A DNA stretch of 64,000 nt, from assembly GCA_002840715.1 (NCBI GenBank), contig PHBW01000006.1:124001-188000 (forward strand). Reading direction: 5' to 3'. Numbering within the stretch: the stretch's first letter is position 1; the number at the start of each line of letters is the position of its first letter. Source of the stretch: Chloroflexi bacterium HGW-Chloroflexi-4. GTDB lineage: Bacteria > Chloroflexota > Anaerolineae > Anaerolineales > Anaerolineaceae. The translations under genes and the position numbers were made by a program. Shown piece by piece: positions 7,426 to 16,495 of this stretch. The notes under the pieces are model-generated. The model was given only the letters and a program-made list of their open reading frames with translations. It did not search any database and had not been told where the DNA came from.

Positions 7426-8652
7426 ATGGCAACCGTTAAAGAAAGATTTCTCAGCTATGTTAAAGTTAACACGAAATCAGATCTGTCATCGGAAACAACC
7501 CCGAGCACCCCTGAACAGTTTAACCTGGCGCATATGCTGGTTGAAGAAATGAAAGCCATGGGATTGGAAGATATTACCCTTGATGAAAACTGTTACATCA
7601 TGGCAACCTTGCCGGCCAACACGACCAAAAAAATCCCGACCATGGGGCTGATCGCCCATATGGATACATCACCAGATATGAGCGGTGAGGGTGTCAATCC
7701 GCAGATTATTGCCAATTATGACGGCGGCGATATCGTGTTGAATAAAGAAGCCGGCATCGTGATGACGCTGGATATGTTCCCAGAATTAGCGAAGTATAAA
7801 GGGCAGGAGTTGATTACCACGGACGGCACCACCCTGCTTGGCGCAGATGACAAGGCTGGCATCGCCATCACGCTCAGCGCCGTGGAGTATTTGCTAAAAC
7901 ACCCAGAAATTGAACACGGCAAGATTAGAATCGCCTTTACTCCTGATGAAGAAGTCGGCAAAGGCGCGGACCATTTTGATGTAGAGAAATTCGGCGCAGA
8001 GTTTGCCTACACGGTGGATGGCGGCGAAATCGGGGAACTGGAATATGAGACCTTCAGTGCAGCGTGGGGATATGTGACGGTGAACGGGCGCAACGTGCAC
8101 CCGGGCAGCGCCAAGAATAAGATGTTAAATGCAATAATTGTGGCAATGGAGTTCAACGCCATGCTGCCAGTTAACGAGCGTCCGGAATTTACCGAAGGCC
8201 GCGAAGGGTTCTTCCATATCATGGAGATGCAGGCCATTGTAGAGCAAACCAAAATGCTTTACATCATCCGCGACCACGAAAAAGCCATTTTTGAAAAACG
8301 TAAAGAATTATTTGTTGAGACAGGCGCTTATTTGAATAAGAAATATGGTGACGGTGTGGTTCAAGCATCCACCAAGGATACATATTACAACATGCGCGAA
8401 AAGATCGAACCGGTGTATTGGATTGTGGAACTGGCAAGCAATGCGATGAAATCACTGGGGATTGAACCGAATATTGTGCCGGTGCGCGGAGGCACGGATG
8501 GTTCGCGTTTATCTTACATGGGTCTGCCGTGTCCGAACCTGTTCACTGGCGGGATGTATTATCATGGCAAGTATGAGTGCATTCCAACTCGTGCGATGGA
8601 GCTTTCAACGGAGATGGTGGTCAAGATCATTTCGATGTTGGCGAAGAGATAG
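7426..8652 (+). CDS. pepT: peptidase T (tripeptide aminopeptidase)
   Basis: A cytoplasmic M20-family zinc peptidase of 408 residues, the normal length for PepT; it removes the N-terminal residue from tripeptides. Metal and catalytic residues fall at the same numbers as in E. coli PepT: H78 and D80 in HMDTSPD, D140 in LLGADDKAG, E173-E174 in TPDEEVG and H379 in YYHGKYE. The start at 7426 (MATVKERF) is preceded by GGAGGT at the right spacing. In-frame upstream ATGs at 7384 and 7414 add residues foreign to the family. It is monocistronic, with a terminator behind it. Confidence 0.95.
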   Translation: MATVKERFLSYVKVNTKSDLSSETTPSTPEQFNLAHMLVEEMKAMGLEDITLDENCYIMATLPANTTKKIPTMGLIAHMDTSPDMSGEGVNPQIIANYDGGDIVLNKEAGIVMTLDMFPELAKYKGQELITTDGTTLLGADDKAGIAITLSAVEYLLKHPEIEHGKIRIAFTPDEEVGKGADHFDVEKFGAEFAYTVDGGEIGELEYETFSAAWGYVTVNGRNVHPGSAKNKMLNAIIVAMEFNAMLPVNERPEFTEGREGFFHIMEMQAIVEQTKMLYIIRDHEKAIFEKRKELFVETGAYLNKKYGDGVVQASTKDTYYNMREKIEPVYWIVELASNAMKSLGIEPNIVPVRGGTDGSRLSYMGLPCPNLFTGGMYYHGKYECIPTRAMELSTEMVVKIISMLAKR

Positions 8653-8695
8653 TTTTATGTGCTGTGAGAAATAAATTGTGAGTTTGTTAAAAAGA

Positions 8696-8742
8696 GCAAC
8701 CTTGGCAAGTTTTCAAACCTTGTCAAGGTCGCTTTGTTTTTT
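8696..8742 (+). terminator. rho-independent terminator after pepT
   Basis: GCAACCTTGGCAAG pairs with CTTGTCAAGGTCGC (with mismatches), followed by TTTGTTTTTT. Confidence 0.8.
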
Positions 8743-8779
8743 GGTTTAATTTTATGCAACTGTTTGCCGCGGCAACAAC

Positions 8780-9643
8780 TTATCTTTTTACAATCACTTT
8801 ATTAGTGAGCCATTCATTAAAGACCAACGAAGCAACCACGATCAAACCGCCGATCAAAAGTGTTACCCAATTGGTTTTTTCGCCGAAAACCACCAGCGAA
8901 ACTGCCACTGCCAGGGGAACTTTGAGATCGTTAAAAATGGCAAGCGCACCGGTGTTGACCTTGCGTGAGCCTATACCCCACAAGAAGAAGCAAACGCCTG
9001 AAGCAAATACGCCCAGGTAGACCAACGTCCAGATCTGTTTGGCGGTGAGGGTGACGTCAGCCAGCGGGGTGAAGATCAGTGTGGCGGCCAGTGTGACGGC
9101 CACTGCGCCGAAGTATAAAACGCCAAATACGTTTTGATCTTTCAATTCGTTATGTTCAGCCATTAAACGGCGGTAGTAAACCTGCCCGAAGGCGAAGGTT
9201 AAATTCGAGACCTGAACAAGCAAAAATCCACTCATGATGCCAGGAGAAAGCGGTTCGCCGCTTTTGATGATCCAGGTGCCGACCACAGCCAGCAGGGCAG
9301 TCACCAGGTAAAGGGGATTGAATTTTTTCCGGAAGGCATCATCAATCAGGGTGACGTAAATGGGGGTGAAAATTGTAAAGAGTGCCACTTCATAAGCCTT
9401 GAGTGTTTTAAACGAAGCAATGTAGGCAATATACATGATGCCGAACTGCATTACACCGGCCAAAGCTAATTTTAAGAAGAGTTTGCGGTCAATACGTTTG
9501 ATCTTAATGAAGGGTAAAAAGACCACAAACGAAATCGCCATACGGACGAAAGAGACAAAATTAGAATCCACGCCGGTCAGGTTGCCCTTAATCAGCCCGA
9601 ATGAAAAAGCCCAGGCAAGCGAAACAATAAAAAGCAGAAGCAT
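8780..9643 (-). CDS. EamA/DMT family transporter
   Basis: A 287-residue drug/metabolite transporter with ten predicted membrane helices in two EamA halves. The first half starts at the N-terminus (IVSLAWAFSFGLIKG) and the second near residue 155. Family helices such as FTIFTPIYVTLIDD and the C-terminal FGEKTNWVTLLIGGLIV are recognisable. Substrate cannot be assigned. GTGAGG lies upstream of the ATG. The gene is 29 bp downstream of an MFS gene on the same strand, so the two may form a transport operon. Confidence 0.85.
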   Translation of the reverse strand: MLLLFIVSLAWAFSFGLIKGNLTGVDSNFVSFVRMAISFVVFLPFIKIKRIDRKLFLKLALAGVMQFGIMYIAYIASFKTLKAYEVALFTIFTPIYVTLIDDAFRKKFNPLYLVTALLAVVGTWIIKSGEPLSPGIMSGFLLVQVSNLTFAFGQVYYRRLMAEHNELKDQNVFGVLYFGAVAVTLAATLIFTPLADVTLTAKQIWTLVYLGVFASGVCFFLWGIGSRKVNTGALAIFNDLKVPLAVAVSLVVFGEKTNWVTLLIGGLIVVASLVFNEWLTNKVIVKR

Positions 9644-9672
9644 TGAGACCTCACTCAGATCATATTTGAAAG

Positions 9673-10935
9673 TTAACTGGCCACTCCAGAAACTGGCGCT
9701 TCAATTTCAGAAGGGATTTCAGCAGGAAGCGCAGAAAAATCCGGATCTTTCAGGCGTAATGATACCAAGACACACAGAATCAGCAGTACGATGGAAAGCA
9801 CCAGTGAAGGCGTAAAACCTCCTGATTTGTCTTTCATGGCTTCCATAATGTAAACGAACACGACCGACGTTTGCCCAAAAAGCTGAAAAAGCCCGTTGGA
9901 AGTCCCCTCAGGGGTGGGTTGGGTGATTTCGGCGCCGAACTGCATGGTGATGGGGCTGGTGCTGACTAGAAAGAATCCCAAAGCGAATGAAGAAGCTATC
10001 AGAAGCCATAACGAATGCGCAAAGGTGAATCCAACCAGGCCGGGGATGGCACACAACAAACCGATGATCAGGTATTTTTGGCGTTTGTGTTCTTTGTCTG
10101 AAAAAGCGGGCAAAATAATGGCGCCGACGATACCACCGACCAACATCACCGCCCCCAAGGTGCCGGCTTCTTCAGGAGAGAATCCACGTGGGCGGACGAT
10201 GGACTCCACCCAGGTGGTCAAGCCGTTGAAAATGGCCATGCCCAAGAAAGCGACCAGCAAGATCAGCCAGAATTTGCGATTTGAAAGAGCATTTTTCAAT
10301 CCATCAAGCATGAGGGCGCGGGTTTGCATACCGTCAGGGCAGGGTGGGGTGGGAGGCGTTTCACGGGCGAGGATGACGAACAGGAGAGCTGATAGCGCCG
10401 CGATACCGCCATAAATTACTTGAATTTGATCGATGGGCAGGCTTTGATTGAGGATGGGGGTTAATACCATGCCGAGGGCTACACCGATCAATCCGGCCAG
10501 GGTCACGAGACCCACAGCCGTGGCGCGGAATTCCTGTTCAAACCACTTGGCAGGGACGGTGGTCCACGAATTCATCAAGAAGGGTTGGCCGATTGCGATG
10601 CCAATGGTACAAAGCATGGCCAGGTTGTAATTGGCGCCGGCGAATCCGCGCAGCAGGCCGAAAACACCCATCAAGATGGCACCCAGGCTGACCATCTTGC
10701 GGAATCCGAAGGTGTCAATCGCCCATGATTCGGGTATGGAAAGGGGGATGTAAACAATCATGAAAGCCATGGCGAGGAACCCTATGCCTTGATCGGTAAC
10801 GCCGTAGAATTTGGCTGAGGGTCCGGTGACTGGGGCATAAGAAATCCATAATAATTGCATCATTAAGTTCACGAACATAAAAACAGCCAACACGACCCAG
10901 CGGTAACGGTATGACTTAAAGGTCTGATCAATCAT
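9673..10935 (-). CDS. MFS transporter, FLVCR-like
   Basis: A 420-residue major facilitator with about twelve helices. The N-terminal RWVVLAVFMFVNLMMQLLWI resembles the FLVCR/DIRC2-like group, which includes heme and metabolite carriers in eukaryotes; bacterial members are mostly uncharacterised. A short central loop with PPTPPCPDG separates the two halves. The ATG at 10935 (MIDQTFKSYRYR) is chosen over an in-frame GTG three codons upstream; neither has a clear ribosome-binding site. It is the first gene of a probable pair with the EamA gene. Substrate is unknown. Confidence 0.8.
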   Translation of the reverse strand: MIDQTFKSYRYRWVVLAVFMFVNLMMQLLWISYAPVTGPSAKFYGVTDQGIGFLAMAFMIVYIPLSIPESWAIDTFGFRKMVSLGAILMGVFGLLRGFAGANYNLAMLCTIGIAIGQPFLMNSWTTVPAKWFEQEFRATAVGLVTLAGLIGVALGMVLTPILNQSLPIDQIQVIYGGIAALSALLFVILARETPPTPPCPDGMQTRALMLDGLKNALSNRKFWLILLVAFLGMAIFNGLTTWVESIVRPRGFSPEEAGTLGAVMLVGGIVGAIILPAFSDKEHKRQKYLIIGLLCAIPGLVGFTFAHSLWLLIASSFALGFFLVSTSPITMQFGAEITQPTPEGTSNGLFQLFGQTSVVFVYIMEAMKDKSGGFTPSLVLSIVLLILCVLVSLRLKDPDFSALPAEIPSEIEAPVSGVAS

Positions 10936-11069
10936 GGTATGCACACTTTCTTGGCGAGTTAAGTTACTTCATTCTGTTGTTATTCAAACACTTTGAGGTT
11001 GGTTTAGTTTCTGGGTTAAATCAATGATGAAAAACATTTTCTTTCTTGGATAGACAGTAAATTACTGAG

Positions 11070-11099
11070 AAAAACTCCCAAATTTGGGTTTGGGAGTTT
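11070..11099 (-). terminator. terminator for the 11.1-12.6 kb membrane-protein pair
   Basis: AAACTCCCAAA pairs with TTTGGGAGTTT around a 6-nt loop. Read on the minus strand it ends in a run of T. Confidence 0.75.
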
Positions 11100-11122
11100 G
11101 ATCAGCGAAATTTCAATTTGAC

Positions 11123-11959
11123 TTATTTCAAACGGTTGCCTTCACTGCAGGCGGGGATGATCAAAAAAAGGGCAGAATTGGTGGGGATAAGACAGGTCAG
11201 CCGGTAACCATCATCGAAACGGATGGTAACATCCACTGCGCCGATGGTTGAATTGGTTTGATGAACGATGTACTTGTATCCCGTGCCGAAATGCATACTG
11301 ACACTCTCTGTAATATCTTCAGGGAAGCGAACAGTTGAAGAAGAATCTTCACCTGCAACCTGAAGTCTTGAATCAAGGGCAGCCAGGCTGTCGGTGATCG
11401 AACGATCATATCGGGCAAATATGCCCAGCACCAACCCTGCGATCAGGATGGTTGTAAACAATTTTTGTGATTGCTTATTACGCAATTGTTTATTTTCTTC
11501 TCTTAGGTTCGCAATCTGGCGATTGATGCCCCAACGAAAAATTAAAACAATTAACACTGCCACGGCAATCAAGGGGACAGTCGTAACCAGAATGTTGAAA
11601 TAAGAATCTCTTGGTTGTGGTGCAGAAAGGTATGTGATGGTGTTTACCAGCAGGATTAACAATCCCATAAGTGTGCCGCCGCCCACAACCCCCACATGAT
11701 CGGCTGTTGCCCATCCCGCAATCGCGCCGGCGACGCACAAAACCGCTGATAATAACAGCCAATATGCAATCAGGTTGAGCCAATCGATGCCAATGGGGAT
11801 GTTGGGGAAGGAAATTGGGTTGATGAGGGATGCTGACAGCATATAAGCGGTTGTACCAAAAAAGCCAAACAAGACGCCCAGCTTAACCCGTTCAAGGCGA
11901 GCTGACAGGCTTTCTTGTTCGTAGGATGTAATTATGGAGTCCTTAAGCTTTGAAAACAT
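11123..11959 (-). CDS. hypothetical four- to five-helix membrane protein
   Basis: A 278-residue protein I do not recognise. The N-terminal 30 residues are charged and cytoplasmic (SYEQESLSARLERVKLG). Four hydrophobic stretches follow to about residue 155 (for example LIAYWLLLSAVLCVAGAIAG). Then comes a short basic coiled region (LREENKQLRNKQSQK), one more helix near 165-185 and an extracytoplasmic C-terminal domain of about 90 residues with a single Cys near the end. It lies 8 bp after the stop of another membrane protein gene on the same strand and is probably co-transcribed with it. Confidence 0.65.
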   Translation of the reverse strand: MFSKLKDSIITSYEQESLSARLERVKLGVLFGFFGTTAYMLSASLINPISFPNIPIGIDWLNLIAYWLLLSAVLCVAGAIAGWATADHVGVVGGGTLMGLLILLVNTITYLSAPQPRDSYFNILVTTVPLIAVAVLIVLIFRWGINRQIANLREENKQLRNKQSQKLFTTILIAGLVLGIFARYDRSITDSLAALDSRLQVAGEDSSSTVRFPEDITESVSMHFGTGYKYIVHQTNSTIGAVDVTIRFDDGYRLTCLIPTNSALFLIIPACSEGNRLK

Positions 11960-11967
11960 ATGATTCC

Positions 11968-12627
11968 TTATTTTTTACGGTTTTTATTAACACTGCCCAA
12001 AATTATACCCAAAAATACTGAAAGACCGGCGGCAAAGATCATGCGCCATTCCGATGGCAGCATGAAGGTGATGGTGTGTGCGGGGATCCAGAAGAAGGGG
12101 ATGGTTTTGGTGAAGACGAATCCCCACATACGATCCCAGTCAATGCCTTTGAGTGCGGCTAGCATATTGAACTGCCTGAGCGGAAGACGCCCATGGTTGG
12201 CGTTGATGAAGCTGTCTGCGAGGTGGTGGGTGGTCATAAAGATAGGTGAGAAGATAAAGTTGAGGAAGAGCGAGATGGCGAAGGCGGTCAGAATGTTGTG
12301 CCAGGGTTCGGGCAGATTAGCTAGAAAAGGAAAGACCTTTGGCACACCGCCACTGAAAATACCAAAAGCCCAATAGATGATGATGCCGAAGATACCCCAG
12401 AGGAAAATTTTGGGCAGCAGTCCAAAACCTTTAAGGTTGAAGGTTTTATGTTTGATGCGCCAGGCGAGGATCTCTCCACCGGTGGCGAGGATGGCGAATT
12501 TTATGAAGGCCAGCAGCACTGGTACGGCAGAATTGGCAGAGCTGTACAGTCCGCGGGTGGTCGGGATGGCAAAGAACGCGACAATTACCAGGGTGATTAC
12601 AACGGAAATGATATCGCCAATCAGCAT
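11968..12627 (-). CDS. hypothetical polytopic membrane protein
   Basis: A 219-residue integral membrane protein with about six hydrophobic segments; family not recognised. ATG at 12627 is chosen because GGAG lies six bases upstream. A TTG four codons earlier would place the ribosome-binding site inside the gene. A conserved-looking cytoplasmic stretch FMTTHHLADSFINANHGRL lies near residue 130. The C-terminus ends in a basic tail (SVNKNRKK). It is the first gene of a two-gene unit with the 11123-11959 gene. Confidence 0.65.
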   Translation of the reverse strand: MLIGDIISVVITLVIVAFFAIPTTRGLYSSANSAVPVLLAFIKFAILATGGEILAWRIKHKTFNLKGFGLLPKIFLWGIFGIIIYWAFGIFSGGVPKVFPFLANLPEPWHNILTAFAISLFLNFIFSPIFMTTHHLADSFINANHGRLPLRQFNMLAALKGIDWDRMWGFVFTKTIPFFWIPAHTITFMLPSEWRMIFAAGLSVFLGIILGSVNKNRKK

Positions 12628-13070
12628 AGAGGGCTCCAAATGAAGGGAATGTGTTAATTATAGTGCCTATGAATAAAAATTGATCCTTAATAGGAAAATT
12701 ACGGAACACTCATAATCTAAATTCTGAAAAAACAAGGTATTCCAAAAATATAGAGGAAGTCATTCTTTCAAAGCAAGTGACGACCTAAACAAGAATTATT
12801 CTAAAATGATAAGGTGTGCGAAAAACCAGAAGTGTGGCTTAGAACCAGGTTCACGTTCCGGTGATGAGACCGAAAAAGTCAATTGTTTTACTCAAAAAAA
12901 AGGATTACAATGCAATAAATCCTTACTGTTTTAATTTTTGGGTCTTAAAGATCGGGTTTTTTCCGTAAAGCGATAATCTAATATCAGACCATTATGGAAC
13001 TTTATAGCCTGGAACTTCGTCTGAATTGTGTGCAATTGTGTATTTTATTGTCTATAGGAGATTTCTAATT
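12628..13070. other. AT-rich intergenic region, no gene seen
   Basis: A divergent spacer between the 11968-12627 membrane protein and the first NBR1-Ig lipoprotein. Both promoters should lie here. I see no convincing RNA gene, riboswitch or long hairpin. Its right end (GTGCAATTGTGTATT) resembles the sequence in front of the paralogous lipoprotein at 15429 (GTGTAATTGTGCATT), so the two genes may share regulation. Confidence 0.5.
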
Positions 13071-13757
13071 ATGTTACGAAAACGAATTGTTGTTCCATCC
13101 ATTTTAATGATCATAGTCTTGCTGCTTTCGGGCTGCAACTACCAAATTCAACCCACCACACCGACCGTGGACCCTGTTGCTCTTCAAGCCACCGTGGATG
13201 CGTCTGTAGCGCAGGCAGTGTTGGCGACGGCACTCGCTCAAACCAGCACAGCAGCAGCCATGCCTACCAGCACTTTCACTGCCACGGCTACGCTTGAACC
13301 AACAGCAACAGAAACCGCGACCGCAACTTCGACGGCAACAGCCACTGCGGCAGTGGTTATTCCAACGGCCACCAATACATATGTTCCAACCGTTGCCAAA
13401 CCCACAGCCACCTCTACTCCGCTGCCATATACCTGTTCATTGGTGAGCACCTCACCTTCTGCAGGCACAAAAATGAGTGCCAATGCTGATTTTGACTCCT
13501 CATGGAAGATCAAAAATACCGGGTCAAAAGACTGGCAGGTTGGATATGTCGATCTAAGATATGTCAGTGGCACCAAGATGCAAACTTTGGCTGATGTTTT
13601 CGATGTTAACGTTGCTTTGGCTAGAGGTGCGGAACACACAATCATCATTGATATGAAAGCTCCCGGAACCGCAGGAAAGTACACTGCTTCATTTGCACTC
13701 GTGATGGAAGGAATTACAATGTGTACACTTCCTGTCAATATTGAGGTTACACCCTAG
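13071..13757 (+). CDS. NBR1-type Ig-like domain lipoprotein (copy 1)
   Basis: A 228-residue secreted lipoprotein. The signal peptide MLRKRIVVPSILMI runs into the lipobox LLSGC, so the protein is lipid-anchored at about Cys24. Residues 30-120 are a low-complexity linker rich in Thr, Ala and Pro. The C-terminal 100 residues are an Ig-like fold of the NBR1 type: WKIKNTGSKDW, DLRYVSG, DMKAPGTAGKYTASF and two Cys (TCSLVS, MCTLPV) placed for a disulfide. Such domains usually bind surfaces or partners. Start at 13071 follows GGAG. It is a close paralogue of 15429-16091. Confidence 0.85.
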   Translation: MLRKRIVVPSILMIIVLLLSGCNYQIQPTTPTVDPVALQATVDASVAQAVLATALAQTSTAAAMPTSTFTATATLEPTATETATATSTATATAAVVIPTATNTYVPTVAKPTATSTPLPYTCSLVSTSPSAGTKMSANADFDSSWKIKNTGSKDWQVGYVDLRYVSGTKMQTLADVFDVNVALARGAEHTIIIDMKAPGTAGKYTASFALVMEGITMCTLPVNIEVTP

Positions 13758-13788
13758 ATTAGAAATATTAGAATTTTTTGCTAGATCA

Positions 13789-13822
13789 ACACCCTGATTT
13801 CTACAGAAATCAGGGTGTTTTT
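13789..13822 (+). terminator. rho-independent terminator after lipoprotein copy 1
   Basis: ACACCCTGATTTCT pairs perfectly with AGAAATCAGGGTGT, followed by TTTTT. Confidence 0.88.
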
Positions 13823-13929
13823 AATGTGGTGTGATTTGGTTGTTTTGATTGTAGTAAACCTTTTTTCGAAAGATCGTTAATTAATCAGTCATCATTATTG
13901 ATATTATAAGAATGCGGATTAGATAATTA

Positions 13930-14427
13930 TTGGCCAATTTGTTACACTTTTTTGAATTAACAAGAAATGGTGATGGAGAGGTTGAAATAGCTGATTTCCT
14001 ATTACGTCCTGCTTTAGAAACAGATACGGTCAAGATACGCGACCTGATCCGCCGTGTGAAGATCAACCCATTTGATTTGAAATGGCAGCACTTTATCGTG
14101 GCTGAAACGCTTCAGAGTGTTTTTTTGGGATGCGCACAGTTAAAACATCATAAAGACGGATCTGTGGAATTGGCCTCCCTCGCTGTGGAAGAGGACTTTC
14201 GCAGAAAGGGTGTGGCGAAAGCTTTGATTGAGCAACTTTTGACTCAAAGCCCAAGACCGTTGTATCTAATGTGCCGGCCGGAGCTTGGCATTTTCTATAG
14301 GCCTTTTGGGTTTAATGCCATTGAAGCGGACGAAATGCCTCCTTATTTTCGACGCATGGTCAGATTGATAAAGGTGTTCGTCTTTTTTAGCAGGCGCGAG
14401 GGTCCTCTGATTATGCGATTGGATTAA
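13930..14427 (+). CDS. GNAT family N-acetyltransferase
   Basis: A 165-residue acetyl-CoA-dependent N-acetyltransferase; substrate unknown. Motif A is clear at about residues 90-110: VELASLAVEEDFRRKGVA, where RRKGVA binds the CoA pyrophosphate. A later YRPFGFNAIE segment matches motif B. The start is uncertain: the TTG at 13930 lacks a good ribosome-binding site, and the fold itself begins near VEIADFLLRPAL about 17 residues in. It precedes the PPOX gene by 34 bp and may be co-transcribed with it. Confidence 0.78.
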   Translation: MANLLHFFELTRNGDGEVEIADFLLRPALETDTVKIRDLIRRVKINPFDLKWQHFIVAETLQSVFLGCAQLKHHKDGSVELASLAVEEDFRRKGVAKALIEQLLTQSPRPLYLMCRPELGIFYRPFGFNAIEADEMPPYFRRMVRLIKVFVFFSRREGPLIMRLD

Positions 14428-14461
14428 AGGTGATTTACCTGACAATAGTGGAGGATGTTTA

Positions 14462-14986
14462 ATGACCGAACGAACCCCAATTGAAACCAAAAACCTTGAT
14501 ATTTATGGTCACGAAGCTCTGCCGTGGAGCAGGCCGCGTGATCTGCTGGCAGCCGGTGTCTTTTTTGGCAGACCAGCCTTTCTCGGCACGGTGCGTCCGG
14601 AGGGTATCCCGCACTCTGCCGGGATCGGCGCTATCTGGATGGAGGGTGATATCTATTTCACCAGCGGACCGGGAACACGCAAGGCACGAAACCTGGCTGA
14701 AAACCCGGCTTGCACGATCTCTGCCAAACTGGAGACGATCGATATCGTTTTTGAAGGCGAAGCAGCCCGGGTGACTGACGTGGTGATCCTTGAGAAGGTG
14801 GCTGCGATGTGCCGTGATACCGGCTGGCCGGTACATGTTGAAAAGGGTGCTTTCACCGGTCCGTTTAATGCGCCAAGCGCCGGCCCTGCGCCGTGGAATC
14901 TCTACCGTTTCACCTTTCACACTGCCATTGGCAATGCCACAACCGAACCCCACGGCGCAACAAGATGGAAGTTTGAACGGAATTAA
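14462..14986 (+). CDS. pyridoxamine 5'-phosphate oxidase-fold (PPOX) family protein
   Basis: A 174-residue split-barrel flavin/F420 or heme-binding family protein. The core FLGTVRPEGIPHSAGIGAIW, followed by IYFTSGPGTRKARNL, is typical: small strand-turn-strand, then the basic phosphate-binding TRKARN segment. The partner cofactor (FMN or F420) and the substrate cannot be set from sequence. ATG at 14462 follows GGAGG by 7 bp. It lies just after the GNAT gene and between the two paralogous lipoproteins. Confidence 0.8.
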   Translation: MTERTPIETKNLDIYGHEALPWSRPRDLLAAGVFFGRPAFLGTVRPEGIPHSAGIGAIWMEGDIYFTSGPGTRKARNLAENPACTISAKLETIDIVFEGEAARVTDVVILEKVAAMCRDTGWPVHVEKGAFTGPFNAPSAGPAPWNLYRFTFHTAIGNATTEPHGATRWKFERN

Positions 14987-15428
14987 AACCAATTTTGTTG
15001 TTGTATATGGTTCGCATACATGCGTCGCAAATCCTAAATAAACAGGCTAAGCGTAATAAATCCGCGCCAGGCTTGTTAACAGTAGGAGAAGCGGCTCTTT
15101 TTTTTATGTTGCTTCACGACACAATATTAAGGGCAAGATGAATTAACAAAAAGAAAAGTAAATTTTTACTAATTCTTATTTTTCATATCTATACTCATCT
15201 TTTTCCAACAAAAAATATTCAGAATATATTCAGGAGTTTTTCAGGCGGAATATCTGCCATGCGAATTACAATGCTATTAAGTGCTTATTGTTTAAACAAT
15301 AGGTTGAAACACATGGGGTTTAATGTTGCAAGATAGTTCATATTATCCAACTTTTCAAATAACTATGGACGCGTGGACTCCATTTGGATTACGTGTAATT
15401 GTGCATTGATTTGCAAAGGAGAATAAAG
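14987..15428. other. AT-rich intergenic region with a T8 tract, no gene seen
   Basis: About 440 bp without a supportable gene. A run of eight T at 15098-15105 follows a weak, bulged CC/GCTT-AAGC/GG stem, so a poor terminator for the PPOX gene is possible. The rest is AT-rich and should hold the promoter of the second lipoprotein. Confidence 0.45.
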
Positions 15429-16091
15429 ATGTTACGAAAACGATTTGCTGTTCTTTGTTTAATTTTGGTTTCAGGTTTGATGCTTTCTGCATGCAACTTA
15501 ACAGGTCAGGCGGCTGCCCCTACCATGGACCCCATTGCCCTGCAAGCAACCGTGGATGAAGGAGTTGCCAGAGCAATGAAAACGGAGGCTTCAATGCTGA
15601 CCAGTACGGCTGCAGCACTGCCCTCAAGCACTTTCACCGCCACTGCAACCCTTGAGCCTAAGGCAACGGTTACCGCGACGGTGACGATGGTGCCCCCGAC
15701 TGCAACCAAGACGGTGGTGCCCGCCACGCAAAAACCATCCGCAACATCAACACCTCTGGGATATGCCTGTACAGTGGTTAGCACCTCGCCAGCAACTGGC
15801 GTTAAGATGGGAATCAACGCTGATTTTGACGCGGTATGGAAGGTGAAAAATACCGGCTCCAAGGATTGGGAATCAGGTTTTGTGGATCTCACCTATATCA
15901 GCGGCACCAAAATGCAAACCGGTGCAGATGTTTATGACGTCAATTCTGCTCTCGCAAAAAATGCAGAAACCACACTGACCGTGGATATGAAAGCCCCGTC
16001 CACCGCCGGTAAATACACCACGACTTTTGCCCTGGTCATGGAAGGCAAGACCATGTGCACGTTGGTTGTGTCTATAGAGGCTACGCCCTAA
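15429..16091 (+). CDS. NBR1-type Ig-like domain lipoprotein (copy 2)
   Basis: A 220-residue paralogue of the 13071-13757 protein with the same layout: signal peptide MLRKRFAVLCLILV, lipobox LMLSAC, a Thr/Ala/Pro linker (about 30-115) and a C-terminal NBR1-type Ig domain with WKVKNTGSKDW, KAPSTAGKYTTTF and the paired Cys. Both genes encode the same MLRKR start and the same PIALQATVDE/PVALQATVDA segment, so they arose by duplication. The GNAT and PPOX genes lie between them. ATG at 15429 follows AAAGGAG. Confidence 0.85.
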   Translation: MLRKRFAVLCLILVSGLMLSACNLTGQAAAPTMDPIALQATVDEGVARAMKTEASMLTSTAAALPSSTFTATATLEPKATVTATVTMVPPTATKTVVPATQKPSATSTPLGYACTVVSTSPATGVKMGINADFDAVWKVKNTGSKDWESGFVDLTYISGTKMQTGADVYDVNSALAKNAETTLTVDMKAPSTAGKYTTTFALVMEGKTMCTLVVSIEATP

Positions 16092-16118
16092 CAGGGTGAA
16101 AAAAGCCATATGTTGATT

Positions 16119-16155
16119 AACTCCCCGGTTTCAATTGTGAGACCGGGGAGTTTTT
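16119..16155 (+). terminator. rho-independent terminator after lipoprotein copy 2
   Basis: AACTCCCCGGT pairs with ACCGGGGAGTT, followed by TTTTT. Confidence 0.88.
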
Positions 16156-16495
16156 GTTGTTGAAAGGGTAAAAAAAACCTTTTTAACCACGAAATACACG
16201 CAAAGCAAGAAATAACAAGTGCAGAAAAAATGAATATTTGCCTTTTAATGGTGCATATTCCAGGTGTTTGCAAATAGTGAGATTCTATGTGAGTAATCGC
16301 GAATAAGAGAAGAACTGCAATTTATTACGTATTGATATCTATTTTTTAAAAAAATATTTGATCTGTACCTGAATCTATGCTCAGCAAATGGGTTATTACC
16401 ATCAAATGGTTTTGGAATCATATTGATTAGATTTATAGTTACCGATTTGTTATACTTTTATCCGTGGAGTCGGGTTACAACCAACCCTCAGTCTG
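16156..16495. other. AT-rich intergenic region, no gene seen
   Basis: About 340 bp of AT-rich sequence before the AAC(3) gene. It contains runs such as TTTTTTAAAAAAATATT and short TATACT-like boxes (TTATACTTTTATCC near 16450) that could serve as promoter, but nothing is decisive. Confidence 0.4.

Noticed and set aside
12628-13070. Possible riboswitch upstream of lipoprotein copy 1
   Set aside because: GC-rich patch near 12830-12880 looked structured, but no conserved core of a known riboswitch (TPP, cobalamin, SAM, FMN, c-di-GMP) could be found.
13238-13738. 166-codon Val/Ala-rich frame on the minus strand
   Set aside because: It mirrors the Thr/Ala-rich linker and Ig domain of lipoprotein copy 1; low complexity in one strand keeps the other open.
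14459-14992. 177-codon open frame on the minus strand
   Set aside because: It is the exact antisense of the PPOX gene, which has a clear family signature and ribosome-binding site.
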